Shown here: in pieces, positions 1 to 6,559 of the stretch
Layout: every line of letters starts with the position of its first letter
Numbering within the stretch: the first letter of the stretch is position 1
Assembly: GCF_030147005.1 (NCBI RefSeq)
Contig: NZ_JASLAW010000167.1
Coordinates: 1-9,770, forward strand
Length of the DNA: 9,770 nt
Direction of reading: 5' to 3'
Origin: Pseudomonas sp.
GTDB taxonomy: Bacteria; Pseudomonadota; Gammaproteobacteria; Pseudomonadales; Pseudomonadaceae
Program-made: the position numbers and the translations under genes
The notes under the pieces: generated by a model
What the model was told of the DNA's origin: nothing
Database searches by the model: none
Seen by the model: only the letters and a program-made list of their open reading frames with translations

Positions 1-14
1 TAGCAGTCCCATTT

Positions 15-60
15 TTGGGGCCGCTTCGCGCCCCAACGGGAGCAAGCTCCCTCGCCACAG
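15..60. repeat. REP-like double hairpin downstream of gabP
   Basis: Two adjacent inverted repeats are visible. TTGGGGC (15-21) pairs with GCCCCAA (30-36), with an inner GC/GC pair and a TTC loop. GGGAGC (38-43) pairs with GCTCCC (46-51). Read on the minus strand this gives a GGGAGCTTGCTCCC block followed by the GGGGC..GCCCC hairpin and a short run of A, which I recognise as a widespread Pseudomonas intergenic repeat type. Because it lies 3' of gabP on the same strand, it may also protect or end the gabP transcript. Family assignment is from memory, not from a search. Confidence 0.75.
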
Positions 61-100
61 GTCGCAGGTTTTTCTGCTTTAGCGCTTAACTGACTGGCAT

Positions 101-121
101 TAGGGCAAGCCCCCTCCCACA
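101..121. repeat. Second short Pseudomonas intergenic repeat (GGGCTTGCCC type)
   Basis: The minus strand reads TGTGGGAGGGGGCTTGCCCT, a motif often scattered between genes in fluorescent pseudomonads. GGGC (103-106) and GCCC (109-112) form a small stem. It lies 18 bp beyond the gabP stop codon. Positions 61-100, between this copy and the previous repeat, hold nothing I can assign apart from a short palindromic TTAGCGCTTAA-like stretch. Confidence 0.6.
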
Positions 122-138
122 TTTCGCTCTATATTCCG

Positions 139-1530
139 TCAGCCCAGTGCTGCAGCGCCGACTCTCTGGGCCTTGCGACGACTGGCAACAAACAAACCCG
201 CCAACACCACCAGCAAGCTCAGAATTCCCGTTGCGATGATTTCGACCCGGTGTGCTTCCTGGAACAGCATGATGGTCAACGTGCCGACGATAAACACCAT
301 TACTGCGTAGGTCAGGCCCGGGAACAGCCACATCTTGAAGACAATCTTCTCACCCGCCGCCGTGCGCTTCTGACGCATGCGCAATTGCGACACTGCAATC
401 ACCAGATACACCAGCAAGGCAATGGCGCCGGAACTGGCCAGCAGGAATTCAAATACCGCCGCCGGCGCCACATAGTTGGCAAAGACCGCCAGGAACGCAG
501 CGCCGGTGGACAGCAACACCGCCCAATAAGGTGTGCCGCTTTTATTGGTGCGCTTGGCCACAGCCGGGGCATCACCACGACGGCCCAGGGAGAACAGCAT
601 GCGTGAGGCGGTGTACAGCGCCGAGTTGAGGCAGCTGGTCACGGCAACCAACACCACCAGGTCGACGATCAGCTTGGCATTCGGGATGCCCATGCGTTCG
701 AGCACTGTCTGGTAGGAACCTACGGCAGCCAGTGTCGGATCATTCCAAGGCACCAGGGACACGACGATGAAGATCGACAAGAGATAGAACAAACCAATCC
801 GCCAGATCACCGAGTTGGTGGCCTTGGTGATTTGCTGGCCGGGGTTCTTCGATTCCGCAGCGGCGATGGTGACGATCTCAGTGCCCATAAACGAGAACAT
901 GGTGGTCAGAATCGCCGCCAGCACCGCGCCCATGCCGTTCGGCATAAAGCCTTGGGTATCGAACAGGTGCGATACGCCGCTGACTTGGCTGGTGGGCAGA
1001 AAGCCGAAAATGGCCGCCAGGCCGAGGATGACAAAGCCCACGATCGCCACGACCTTGATCAGCGCAAACCAGAACTCGAATTCACCGTAGTTCTTCACAC
1101 TGAACAGATTGGTTGCAGTCAGCAGCAAGGTAATGATCAGGGTAAAGGCCCAGATGGCAACGCCAGGGAACCACGCATGCAGAATGGTCGCCGCCGCGTT
1201 GGCTTCCAACGGAATCACCAGCACCCAGAACCACCAGTACAACCAGCCGATAGTGAAACCGGCCCAGTGACCGATCGCCCGGTCGGCGTAAGTGGAGAAC
1301 GAGCCCGTGTCCGGCGACGCAACCGCCATCTCGGCCAGCATGCGCATCACCAGTACCACCAGCGTACCGGCAGCCGCATAGGCCAGCAGCACTGCCGGGC
1401 CGGCGGCGGCGATCGCGTGGCCGGAGCCGACAAACAAACCGGCACCGATAACGCCGGCAATCGACAGCATGGTGACGTGACGCGGTTTGAGCCCTTGTTC
1501 GAGGTCATTGGAGCTTTGCGTACTACTCAT
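139..1530 (-). CDS. gabP: GABA permease, APC superfamily amino acid transporter
   Basis: This inner-membrane carrier takes up 4-aminobutyrate with protons. The 463-residue protein has the AAT-family layout: short cytoplasmic N-terminus, GLKPRHVTMLSIAGVIGAG at residues 13-31 entering helix 1, the RMLAEMAVASPDTGSFSTYAD block at 63-83, the GWLYWWFWVLVIPLEANAA stretch near 95-113, and about 12 hydrophobic segments. Long stretches match my recollection of E. coli GabP, including the SVKNYGEFEFW, MFSFMG and SCLNSALYTASRMLFSL blocks. A GTG two codons upstream (1534-1536) is in frame, but the Shine-Dalgarno AAGGTG overlaps that GTG and sits 5 bases before the ATG at 1530, so I prefer the ATG. The gene is monocistronic here, with a REP cluster downstream and a sigma-54-type promoter upstream. 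Confidence 0.95.
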   Translation of the reverse strand: MSSTQSSNDLEQGLKPRHVTMLSIAGVIGAGLFVGSGHAIAAAGPAVLLAYAAAGTLVVLVMRMLAEMAVASPDTGSFSTYADRAIGHWAGFTIGWLYWWFWVLVIPLEANAAATILHAWFPGVAIWAFTLIITLLLTATNLFSVKNYGEFEFWFALIKVVAIVGFVILGLAAIFGFLPTSQVSGVSHLFDTQGFMPNGMGAVLAAILTTMFSFMGTEIVTIAAAESKNPGQQITKATNSVIWRIGLFYLLSIFIVVSLVPWNDPTLAAVGSYQTVLERMGIPNAKLIVDLVVLVAVTSCLNSALYTASRMLFSLGRRGDAPAVAKRTNKSGTPYWAVLLSTGAAFLAVFANYVAPAAVFEFLLASSGAIALLVYLVIAVSQLRMRQKRTAAGEKIVFKMWLFPGLTYAVMVFIVGTLTIMLFQEAHRVEIIATGILSLLVVLAGLFVASRRKAQRVGAAALG

Positions 1531-1623
1531 TGACACACCTTTACGAGGAATTGCGAAAACGGTTCGCCTGGCCTGCGGTCTTTCTCGTGAAAAGAAACCA
1601 ACAGGGCGTTCTTTATTTTTTAC

Positions 1624-1638
1624 GCAAGATTTGCGCCA
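1624..1638 (-). promoter_or_regulatory. Sigma-54 (-24/-12) promoter for gabP
   Basis: The minus strand reads TGGCGC-AAATC-TTGC. This matches the RpoN consensus TGGCAC-N5-TTGC in all but one fixed position and has the exact GG-to-GC spacing. Transcription would start near 1612, leaving a leader of about 80 bases before the gabP ATG. Sigma-54 promoters need an upstream activator; GABA use as a nitrogen source makes such control plausible, but that is inference. Confidence 0.7.
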
Positions 1639-1717
1639 AAATGTAACAACGTCGCAGTTGACGCGGGCCGTAGGACAATTCAGTAGTGACAGTAAGTCGT
1701 TGAGAACAATGGCATTC

Positions 1718-1727
1718 CGCTATAGCG
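1718..1727. promoter_or_regulatory. Perfect palindrome CGCTATAGCG, candidate activator site for gabP
   Basis: A 10-bp perfect palindrome lies about 110 bp upstream of the start predicted from the sigma-54 motif, where enhancer-binding proteins commonly bind. Only one full copy is present, so it may be chance. The binding protein is unknown. Confidence 0.35.
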
Positions 1728-1774
1728 TTACCGTGCGACTCACATTCGAAACGAACAAGCGCACCAAAAACACA

Positions 1775-1806
1775 CATAAAAAGTGCGTGACGCTCCATAA
1801 AAGTGC
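1775..1806. repeat. Direct repeat CATAAAA(A)GTGC in the gabP/ABC spacer
   Basis: CATAAAAAGTGC (1775-1786) and CATAAAAGTGC (1796-1806) are two near-identical copies 21 bp apart, about two helical turns, so a protein could bind both on one DNA face. They lie roughly midway between the divergent genes, so either promoter could be the target. This is a sequence observation only. Confidence 0.4.
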
Positions 1807-1991
1807 TGATAAGCGCCGTTTGCCCGGTTAACCCTTCCAACACCTGCCCAAAGCTGGCACCATCGCGCCCTTTTTACGCGAAGCCCTGTTGACGCTCCGG
1901 GTTCAAACGTCTGTTCGGTTGTTGATGGCGCGACACGCCGCTGTGCCGATGCGACACCCTGCCGCAGAGCACCCGTTAACCGTCCGCAGCG

Positions 1992-2019
1992 CTGTTGGCT
2001 GTCATCCAAACGCTATGCT
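1992..2019 (+). promoter_or_regulatory. Weak sigma-70-like promoter candidate for the ABC operon
   Basis: TATGCT at 2014-2019 resembles a -10 element. Upstream, CTGTTG at 1992-1997 with a 16-bp gap is a poor -35 match, so an activator would be expected. The leader to the ATPase start would be about 60 bases. Confidence 0.25.
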
Positions 2020-2086
2020 AGCTTGGCGCCTCGCCAGGAAGGCGGCCCAACAGCGAAGATCGCAACGAACACAATGAGGACCGCAC

Positions 2087-2860
2087 ATGGCCGAGGCCAC
2101 GCCCGCGCTTGAAATCCGCAACTTGCATAAACGCTATGGTGAGCTGGAGGTACTCAAAGGTATCTCGCTGACCGCACGCGACGGCGATGTGATCTCGATC
2201 CTGGGTTCCTCCGGTTCCGGCAAGTCCACCTTCTTGCGCTGCATCAACCTGCTGGAAAACCCGCACCAGGGCCAGATCCTGGTGGCCGGTGAAGAGCTCA
2301 AGCTCAAGGCCGCGAAAAACGGCGAGTTGATGGCCGCCGACGGTAAGCAGATCAACCGGCTGCGCAGCGAAATCGGTTTTGTGTTTCAAAATTTTAACCT
2401 GTGGCCGCACATGAGCGTCCTCGACAACATTATCGAGGCCCCTCGCCGTGTGCTCGGCCAGAGCAAAGCCGAGGCGATAGAAGTGGCCGAGGCCTTGCTG
2501 GCCAAGGTTGGCATCGCCGACAAGCGCCACGCCTACCCGGCTCAACTGTCCGGAGGCCAGCAACAACGCGCAGCGATTGCGCGCACGTTGGCGATGCAAC
2601 CCAAGGTCATTCTGTTCGATGAGCCGACTTCGGCGCTTGACCCGGAAATGGTCCAGGAAGTACTTAGTGTGATCCGCGCGCTGGCCGAAGAAGGCCGCAC
2701 CATGCTGCTGGTCACCCACGAAATGGGCTTCGCCCGCCAAGTGTCCAGCGAAGTGGTGTTCCTGCACCAGGGCCTGGTCGAAGAGCAAGGATCGCCACAG
2801 CAGGTGTTTGATAACCCGCTTTCGGCGCGCTGCAAACAATTCATGTCCAGCAACCGCTAA
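2087..2860 (+). CDS. Amino acid ABC transporter ATP-binding protein (HisP/GlnQ type)
   Basis: This cytoplasmic ATPase powers import of a polar amino acid. The 257-residue protein has every ABC motif in order: Walker A GSSGSGKS at 40-47, Q-loop Gln101 in FVFQNFNLW, signature LSGGQQQ at 154-160, Walker B VILFDEP at 174-180, D-loop SALD at 182-185 and switch His211. The insert between strands at about residues 70-92 (LKLKAAKNGELMAADGKQ) is typical of HisP-like subunits for basic amino acids. The ATG at 2087 follows GAGGA by 6 bases. It is the first gene of the operon, 13 bp ahead of the binding-protein gene, and should pair with the two permeases at 3713 and 4405. The exact substrate cannot be read from sequence. 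Confidence 0.95.
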   Translation: MAEATPALEIRNLHKRYGELEVLKGISLTARDGDVISILGSSGSGKSTFLRCINLLENPHQGQILVAGEELKLKAAKNGELMAADGKQINRLRSEIGFVFQNFNLWPHMSVLDNIIEAPRRVLGQSKAEAIEVAEALLAKVGIADKRHAYPAQLSGGQQQRAAIARTLAMQPKVILFDEPTSALDPEMVQEVLSVIRALAEEGRTMLLVTHEMGFARQVSSEVVFLHQGLVEEQGSPQQVFDNPLSARCKQFMSSNR

Positions 2861-2873
2861 CGGAGCAACATGC

Positions 2874-3638
2874 ATGCAGACCTATAAAAAATTCCTTCTG
2901 GCTGCGGCCGTCTCGATGGCGTTCAGCGCCACGGCCATGGCAGAAACCTTGAAGATGGGGATCGAAGCGGCTTACCCGCCCTTCAATAATAAAGACGCCA
3001 GCGGCAACGTCGTCGGTTTCGACAAGGACATCGGCGACGCCCTGTGCGCAAAGATGAAAGTCGAAAAGTGCGAAGTGTATGTGTCCGACTGGGACGGCAT
3101 CATCCCGGCCCTGAACGCCAAGAAGTTCGACTTCCTGGTGTCCTCGCTGTCCATCACCGATGAGCGCAAGCAGGCTGTCGACTTTACCGACCCGTACTAC
3201 TCCAACAAGCTGCAATTCATCGCGCCGAAAGCCACGACGGATTTCAAGCCCGACGCCGCCTACCTCAAAGGCAAAGTGATCGGTGCACAACGTGCGACGC
3301 TGGCCGGTACCTGGCTGGACGACCGCAACATGGAAGATGACTACAACGTCAAGGTCACGCTGTATGACACCCAGGAAAACGCCTATCTCGACCTGACGTC
3401 CGGCCGCCTCGATGGCATCCTGGCCGACAAATATGTGCAGTACGAATGGCTCAAGAGCAAAGACGGTTCGGCCTTTGAATTCAAGGGCGACCCGGTTGTA
3501 GAAAGCGACAAGATCGGTATCGCCGTACGCAAGGGCGACCCGCTGCGCGAGCGCCTGAACAAAGCCCTGGCAGAGATCAAGGCGGACGGCACCTACAAGA
3601 AGATCAACGACAAGTACTTCCCGTTCAGCATCGAATGA
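2874..3638 (+). CDS. Periplasmic amino-acid-binding protein (HisJ/ArgT-like, SBP family 3)
   Basis: This is the solute receptor of the transporter. The 254-residue precursor starts with a Sec signal peptide: Lys5-Lys6, a hydrophobic core, and ATAMA before a predicted cut after Ala23. The mature protein opens with LKMGIEAAYPPFN, the family 3 start. Residues matching HisJ/LAO ligand contacts are visible: Ser91, Ser93 and Arg98 in SSLSITDER, and Asp185 in GILADKY. Cys58 and Cys66 resemble the HisJ disulfide pair, though spaced by 8 rather than 7. These features favour a basic amino acid (Arg, Lys, Orn or His), which is inference. I chose ATG 2874 because the signal peptide begins there and GGAG lies 8 bases upstream; a longer in-frame start at 2808 would overlap the ATPase gene and spoil the signal peptide. 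Confidence 0.93.
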   Translation: MQTYKKFLLAAAVSMAFSATAMAETLKMGIEAAYPPFNNKDASGNVVGFDKDIGDALCAKMKVEKCEVYVSDWDGIIPALNAKKFDFLVSSLSITDERKQAVDFTDPYYSNKLQFIAPKATTDFKPDAAYLKGKVIGAQRATLAGTWLDDRNMEDDYNVKVTLYDTQENAYLDLTSGRLDGILADKYVQYEWLKSKDGSAFEFKGDPVVESDKIGIAVRKGDPLRERLNKALAEIKADGTYKKINDKYFPFSIE

Positions 3639-3652
3639 TCTGAACGGCCTGC

Positions 3653-3678
3653 CCGGCGCGCTCACCTGAGCGCGTCGG
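3653..3678 (+). promoter_or_regulatory. Intercistronic stem-loop after the binding-protein gene
   Basis: CCGGCGCGCTC (3653-3663) pairs with GAGCGCGTCGG (3668-3678), giving 11 pairs with one G-U and a 4-base ACCT loop. No run of T follows, so it is unlikely to be a full terminator. Such hairpins behind binding-protein genes typically protect the upstream message or reduce read-through, raising receptor over permease. That role is inferred from other transporters. Confidence 0.65.
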
Positions 3679-3712
3679 CTTTCAGCAATGCCTGCCGCGA
3701 TATGAAAACACC

Positions 3713-4408
3713 ATGAATTTCGATCTCTACGGATTCGGCCCGGCCCTTGCCGCCGGCGCGCTGATGACCGTCAAACTGGCACTCACGGCTCTGTGCCTGG
3801 GGCTGATGCTGGGCCTCGCCGGCGCCTTGGCCAAGACTTCACCGTACAAGCCGTTGCAATGGCTGGGTGGTGCTTATTCGACCATCGTTCGCGGTATTCC
3901 CGAATTGCTGTGGGTGTTGTTGATTTATTTCGGCACCGTCAACCTGATGCGGGCCCTCGGGGAATTCTTTGGTAACCCCGACCTTTCCTTGAGTGCCTTT
4001 GCCGCCGGGGTCATCGCCCTGGGCCTGTGCTTTGGCGCCTACGCCACGGAAGTGTTCCGCGGCGCAATCCTCGCCATTCCTAAGGGCCACCGCGAAGCCG
4101 GTGTGGCATTGGGGCTGTCGAAATTTCGGATTTTCACGCGGCTGATCATGCCGCAGATGTGGCGCATCGCCCTGCCGGGCCTGGGCAATCTGTTCATGAT
4201 TCTGATGAAAGACACCGCGTTGGTGTCAGTGATCGGCCTGGAAGAAATCATGCGCCATGCGCAAATCGGCGTGACCGTGACCAAGCAACCGTTCACCTTC
4301 TTCATGGTCGCCGCACTCATGTACCTGGGCTTGACCGTGCTGGCCATGATCGGCATGTACTTCCTGGAAAAACGCGCCGCCCGCGGCTTTGCAAGGAGCG
4401 CCCAATGA
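3713..4408 (+). CDS. Amino acid ABC transporter permease, HisQ-like
   Basis: One of two inner-membrane subunits forming the channel. The 231-residue protein opens with FGPALAAGALMTVKLALTALCLGLMLG (a hydrophobic HisQ-type start) and has about five membrane segments. The EAA loop that docks on the ATPase is clear near residues 128-156, with REAGVALGLSKFRIFTRLIMP followed by RIALPGLGN. VRGIPELLWVLLIYFG (59-74) is the usual family block. The ribosome site is weak: no good Shine-Dalgarno precedes ATG 3713, consistent with lower output than the receptor gene. It follows that gene by 74 bp including a hairpin, and its stop overlaps the next start by ATGA. Confidence 0.93.
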   Translation: MNFDLYGFGPALAAGALMTVKLALTALCLGLMLGLAGALAKTSPYKPLQWLGGAYSTIVRGIPELLWVLLIYFGTVNLMRALGEFFGNPDLSLSAFAAGVIALGLCFGAYATEVFRGAILAIPKGHREAGVALGLSKFRIFTRLIMPQMWRIALPGLGNLFMILMKDTALVSVIGLEEIMRHAQIGVTVTKQPFTFFMVAALMYLGLTVLAMIGMYFLEKRAARGFARSAQ

Positions 4409-5136
4409 GCGGTGATTACAGCTGGCTGTCGCATTTCGACCTGGGCCTGAACTGGGCGGTGATCATCAAGTGGTTGCCTAAATTGGCCCAGGGCGCAACG
4501 CTGACGCTGGAGCTGGTGGCGATCGCCGTGATTGCCGGCCTGCTGCTGGCGATCCCACTCGGCATCGCTCGCTCGTCGCGCCGCTGGTACGTGAGCGCCC
4601 TGCCCTATGGCTATATATTCTTCTTCCGCGGCACGCCGTTGCTGGTGCAATTGTTCCTGGTCTATTACGGCCTGGCGCAGTTCGATGCGGTGCGCAACAG
4701 CTTCATGTGGCCCTACCTGCGCGATCCGTTCTGGTGCGCCACCGTCACCATGACCCTGCACACCGCCGCCTATATCGCTGAAATCCTGCGCGGCGCGATC
4801 CAGGCCATTCCTCCGGGCGAGATCGAAGCGGCTCGCGCCCTGGGCATGTCCAAACCCAAGACGCTGTTCTACATCATCCTGCCCCGCGCCTCGCGCATCG
4901 GCCTGCCGGCCTACAGCAACGAAGTGATACTGATGCTCAAGGCCAGCGCCTTGGCCAGTACCGTGACCTTGCTCGAACTGACCGGCATGGCCCGGACCAT
5001 CATCGCGCGCACCTACCTGCCGGTGGAGATCTTCTTCGCGGCCGGGCTGTTCTACCTGTTGATGGCCTACGTGCTGGTGCGCGGTTTCAAACTGCTGGAG
5101 AAATGGCTGCGCGTTGATGCGTGCCAAGGACGTTGA
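4405..5136 (+). CDS. Amino acid ABC transporter permease, HisM-like
   Basis: This is the second channel subunit, 243 residues. FFRGTPLLVQLFLVYYGL at 73-90 and the EAA loop EIEAARALGMSKPKTLFYII at 139-158 followed by LPRASRIGLPAYSNE are diagnostic of HisM/ArtM-type permeases, with about five membrane helices. The start ATG (4405-4407) overlaps the stop of the upstream permease in an ATGA junction, and AAGGAG sits 6 bases before it, so the pair is probably translationally coupled. An in-frame ATG at 4159 lies deep inside the HisQ gene and is rejected. The last 20 bp overlap the methyltransferase gene. Confidence 0.93.
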   Translation: MSGDYSWLSHFDLGLNWAVIIKWLPKLAQGATLTLELVAIAVIAGLLLAIPLGIARSSRRWYVSALPYGYIFFFRGTPLLVQLFLVYYGLAQFDAVRNSFMWPYLRDPFWCATVTMTLHTAAYIAEILRGAIQAIPPGEIEAARALGMSKPKTLFYIILPRASRIGLPAYSNEVILMLKASALASTVTLLELTGMARTIIARTYLPVEIFFAAGLFYLLMAYVLVRGFKLLEKWLRVDACQGR

Positions 5137-6304
5137 GGCCCGCTTCCAGGCACTGGATGCGTTTCTGATCGAGTACCAAGGGCTGTGGCGACCACGGCCC
5201 TTTACCCATCTGCAATTACCCTGGGAAACCGCGCATCCCGCGTTATCGCAATGGCTGCGCCAGCGCTCGCTGGGGGACGCCGAAGCCAGTCACAATCACC
5301 CCCACCACCTGCCGGCTCCCGCGCCTTTTCCACAACTGGCCGCACAGGCGCTGCACCTCAGCGCTGTGGGTAAGTTGCCGACACACACACTCGCAGCCGC
5401 TCGCCATCGCTTGAATGTCGATGTTCCGGGTCGCAAGTGGCAACAAATCGAAGCCTTCGGCGCCGCACTGAATTTTGCCGCAACGCCCCAACACTGGCTG
5501 GACTGGTGCGCCGGCAAAGGCCACCTCGGTCGCCGCCTGCTGCAACCCGGCCAACAACTGACCTGCCTGGAATACGACCCGGCCCTGATCGCGTCAGGCA
5601 AAGCCTTGAGTGATCACCACAGCTTGCGCGTCACCCATCGGCTGCAAGACGTAATGGCAGATGTGGCGATCAGCTCCGAACACACACCCATCGCTCTGCA
5701 CGCCTGCGGTGACCTCCACGTGCGTATGCTGCAACTGGCCAGCGCTGCAGGCTGCAAGCAACTGGCGCTGGCGCCATGCTGCTATAACCGCATCGACGCC
5801 GACAGCTATCAAGCGCTGTCCGCGACCGGGCGCGCGTCTGCGCTGCAACTGTCGATCGATGATCTGGGCCTACCGCTGAGCGAAACCGTCACTGCCGGCA
5901 ACCGTGTCCGCCAGCAACGCGACACCTCCATGGCCCGGCGCCTGGGCTTCGACCGCTTGCAACGGCAGTTACGTGGTTGTGACGACTACCTGCCGACGCC
6001 GTCCCTGCCCGCTAAATGGCTGGATAAATCCTTCGCTGACTATTGCCGGGAGCTGGCAAACCTCAAGGGTTTATTCACAGGCGAGCAAGATTGGGTGGCG
6101 CTGGAGGCACATGGCTGGCGCCGCCTGGCCGAAGTACGGAACCTGGAGTTGGTCAGAGGCCTGTTTCGCCGCCCTCTGGAAATGTGGCTGGTGCTGGATC
6201 GGGCTTTGTTCCTGATGGAGCAAGGCTACAACGTCGAGCTAGGCAGCTTCTGTGAACCGACCCTGACGCCACGCAACTTAATGGTGCTGGCCGAGCGCGA
6301 TTAG
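5117..6304 (+). CDS. SAM-dependent methyltransferase, METTL25-like (Methyltransf_32 type)
   Basis: A predicted cytoplasmic SAM-dependent methyltransferase of 395 residues; the substrate is unknown. The Rossmann core shows motif I DWCAGKGHLG at 129-138, the acidic strand end CLEYD at 150-154, IALHACGDLH at 192-201 and APCCYNRI at 219-226. The GKG.L / HACGDL / CCY combination is what I associate with the METTL25-related family. A long N-terminal part (about 1-125) and C-terminal part (about 290-395) flank the core and match nothing I know. TTG at 5114 directly precedes ATG 5117; I chose ATG. No ribosome site sits at proper distance, and the start lies inside the permease gene, so translation probably depends on coupling. 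Its link with amino acid transport is unexplained. Confidence 0.85.
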   Translation: MRAKDVEARFQALDAFLIEYQGLWRPRPFTHLQLPWETAHPALSQWLRQRSLGDAEASHNHPHHLPAPAPFPQLAAQALHLSAVGKLPTHTLAAARHRLNVDVPGRKWQQIEAFGAALNFAATPQHWLDWCAGKGHLGRRLLQPGQQLTCLEYDPALIASGKALSDHHSLRVTHRLQDVMADVAISSEHTPIALHACGDLHVRMLQLASAAGCKQLALAPCCYNRIDADSYQALSATGRASALQLSIDDLGLPLSETVTAGNRVRQQRDTSMARRLGFDRLQRQLRGCDDYLPTPSLPAKWLDKSFADYCRELANLKGLFTGEQDWVALEAHGWRRLAEVRNLELVRGLFRRPLEMWLVLDRALFLMEQGYNVELGSFCEPTLTPRNLMVLAERD

Positions 6305-6328
6305 AGGGCAAAAAATCCTACAGCTACC

Positions 6329-6349
6329 TGTGGATAACTCTGTTGATGA
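6329..6349. promoter_or_regulatory. DnaA-box-like motif with a degenerate tandem copy
   Basis: TGTGGATAA (6329-6337) is the exact complement of the consensus DnaA box TTATCCACA. Twelve bases on, TGTTGATGA (6341-6349) differs by two. No dnaA, dnaN or AT-rich unwinding element is nearby, so this is not an origin; it could be a titration or regulatory site, or chance. Confidence 0.35.
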
Positions 6350-6361
6350 ATTCTTTACAGA

Positions 6362-6410
6362 GGCTGTAGCTATCAGCGCTACAGCCCAAAAGCAGCGCTG
6401 GTCATTTTTT
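6362..6410 (+). terminator. Terminator-like pair of overlapping hairpins after the methyltransferase gene
   Basis: GGCTGTAGC (6362-6370) pairs with GCTACAGCC (6378-6386). Overlapping it, CAGCGCT (6374-6380) pairs with AGCGCTG (6394-6400), and six T follow at 6405-6410. Only one of the two stems can form at a time. The second resembles an intrinsic terminator with a rather long 13-base loop. It lies 58 bp beyond the methyltransferase stop. Confidence 0.5.
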
Positions 6411-6534
6411 GTTCATAAAATAAAACGCACACAAAACAGGCAGTTGCAGCGTGTTGAGAACAGCTCCGCAAAATCGTTTTTGAGTGGCTACGGTTACCAA
6501 CCGATTGTGCATAAGCATTTGGCACAACCCGTAT

Positions 6535-6559
6535 AAACCGCGCTTCACGCGGTTTTTTT
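6535..6559 (+). terminator. Rho-independent terminator closing the plus-strand operon
   Basis: AAACCGCG (6535-6542) pairs with CGCGGTTT (6548-6555) around a CTTCA loop, and seven T run from 6553 to 6559. This is a textbook terminator for plus-strand transcription. Its loop and right arm are also the stop codon and last codons of the opposing bcsQ-like gene, so one DNA segment serves both. Minus-strand read-out has only a short TTTAT, so termination there should be weaker. The 230 bp between the methyltransferase stop and this site hold no convincing gene. Confidence 0.85.

Larger units (their letters stand above)
1531..2086. other. Divergent intergenic region between gabP and the ABC operon
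   Basis: This 556-bp stretch holds no credible gene: the short frames through it have no ribosome site and no recognisable family. It contains the gabP sigma-54 motif, the palindrome at 1718-1727, the direct repeat at 1775-1806, and a weak promoter near 1992-2019 for the plus-strand operon. It is long for a divergent spacer, which fits regulation from both sides. Confidence 0.6.

Noticed and set aside
832..1533. 233-residue plus-strand frame opposite gabP
   Set aside because: Low-complexity Gln/Arg/Gly-rich shadow of the permease, with no ribosome site.
1855..1869. TGGCAC at 1855 as a sigma-54 site for the ABC operon
   Set aside because: The -12 position reads CGCC rather than TTGC, so the essential GC at the right spacing is missing.
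2018..3665. Two long minus-strand frames (285 and 274 residues) opposite the ATPase and binding-protein genes
   Set aside because: Both are shadows of well-supported plus-strand genes, with no ribosome site or family motif.
4039..5127. 362-residue minus-strand frame opposite the two permease genes
   Set aside because: Gln/His/Arg-rich composition is typical of antisense of GC-rich coding DNA, there is no recognisable domain, and the plus strand holds two clear permeases.
6330..6536. 68-codon plus-strand frame in the gap after the methyltransferase gene
   Set aside because: It begins with GTG inside the DnaA-like motif without a Shine-Dalgarno, runs through two hairpins and ends in the terminator, and matches no known family.
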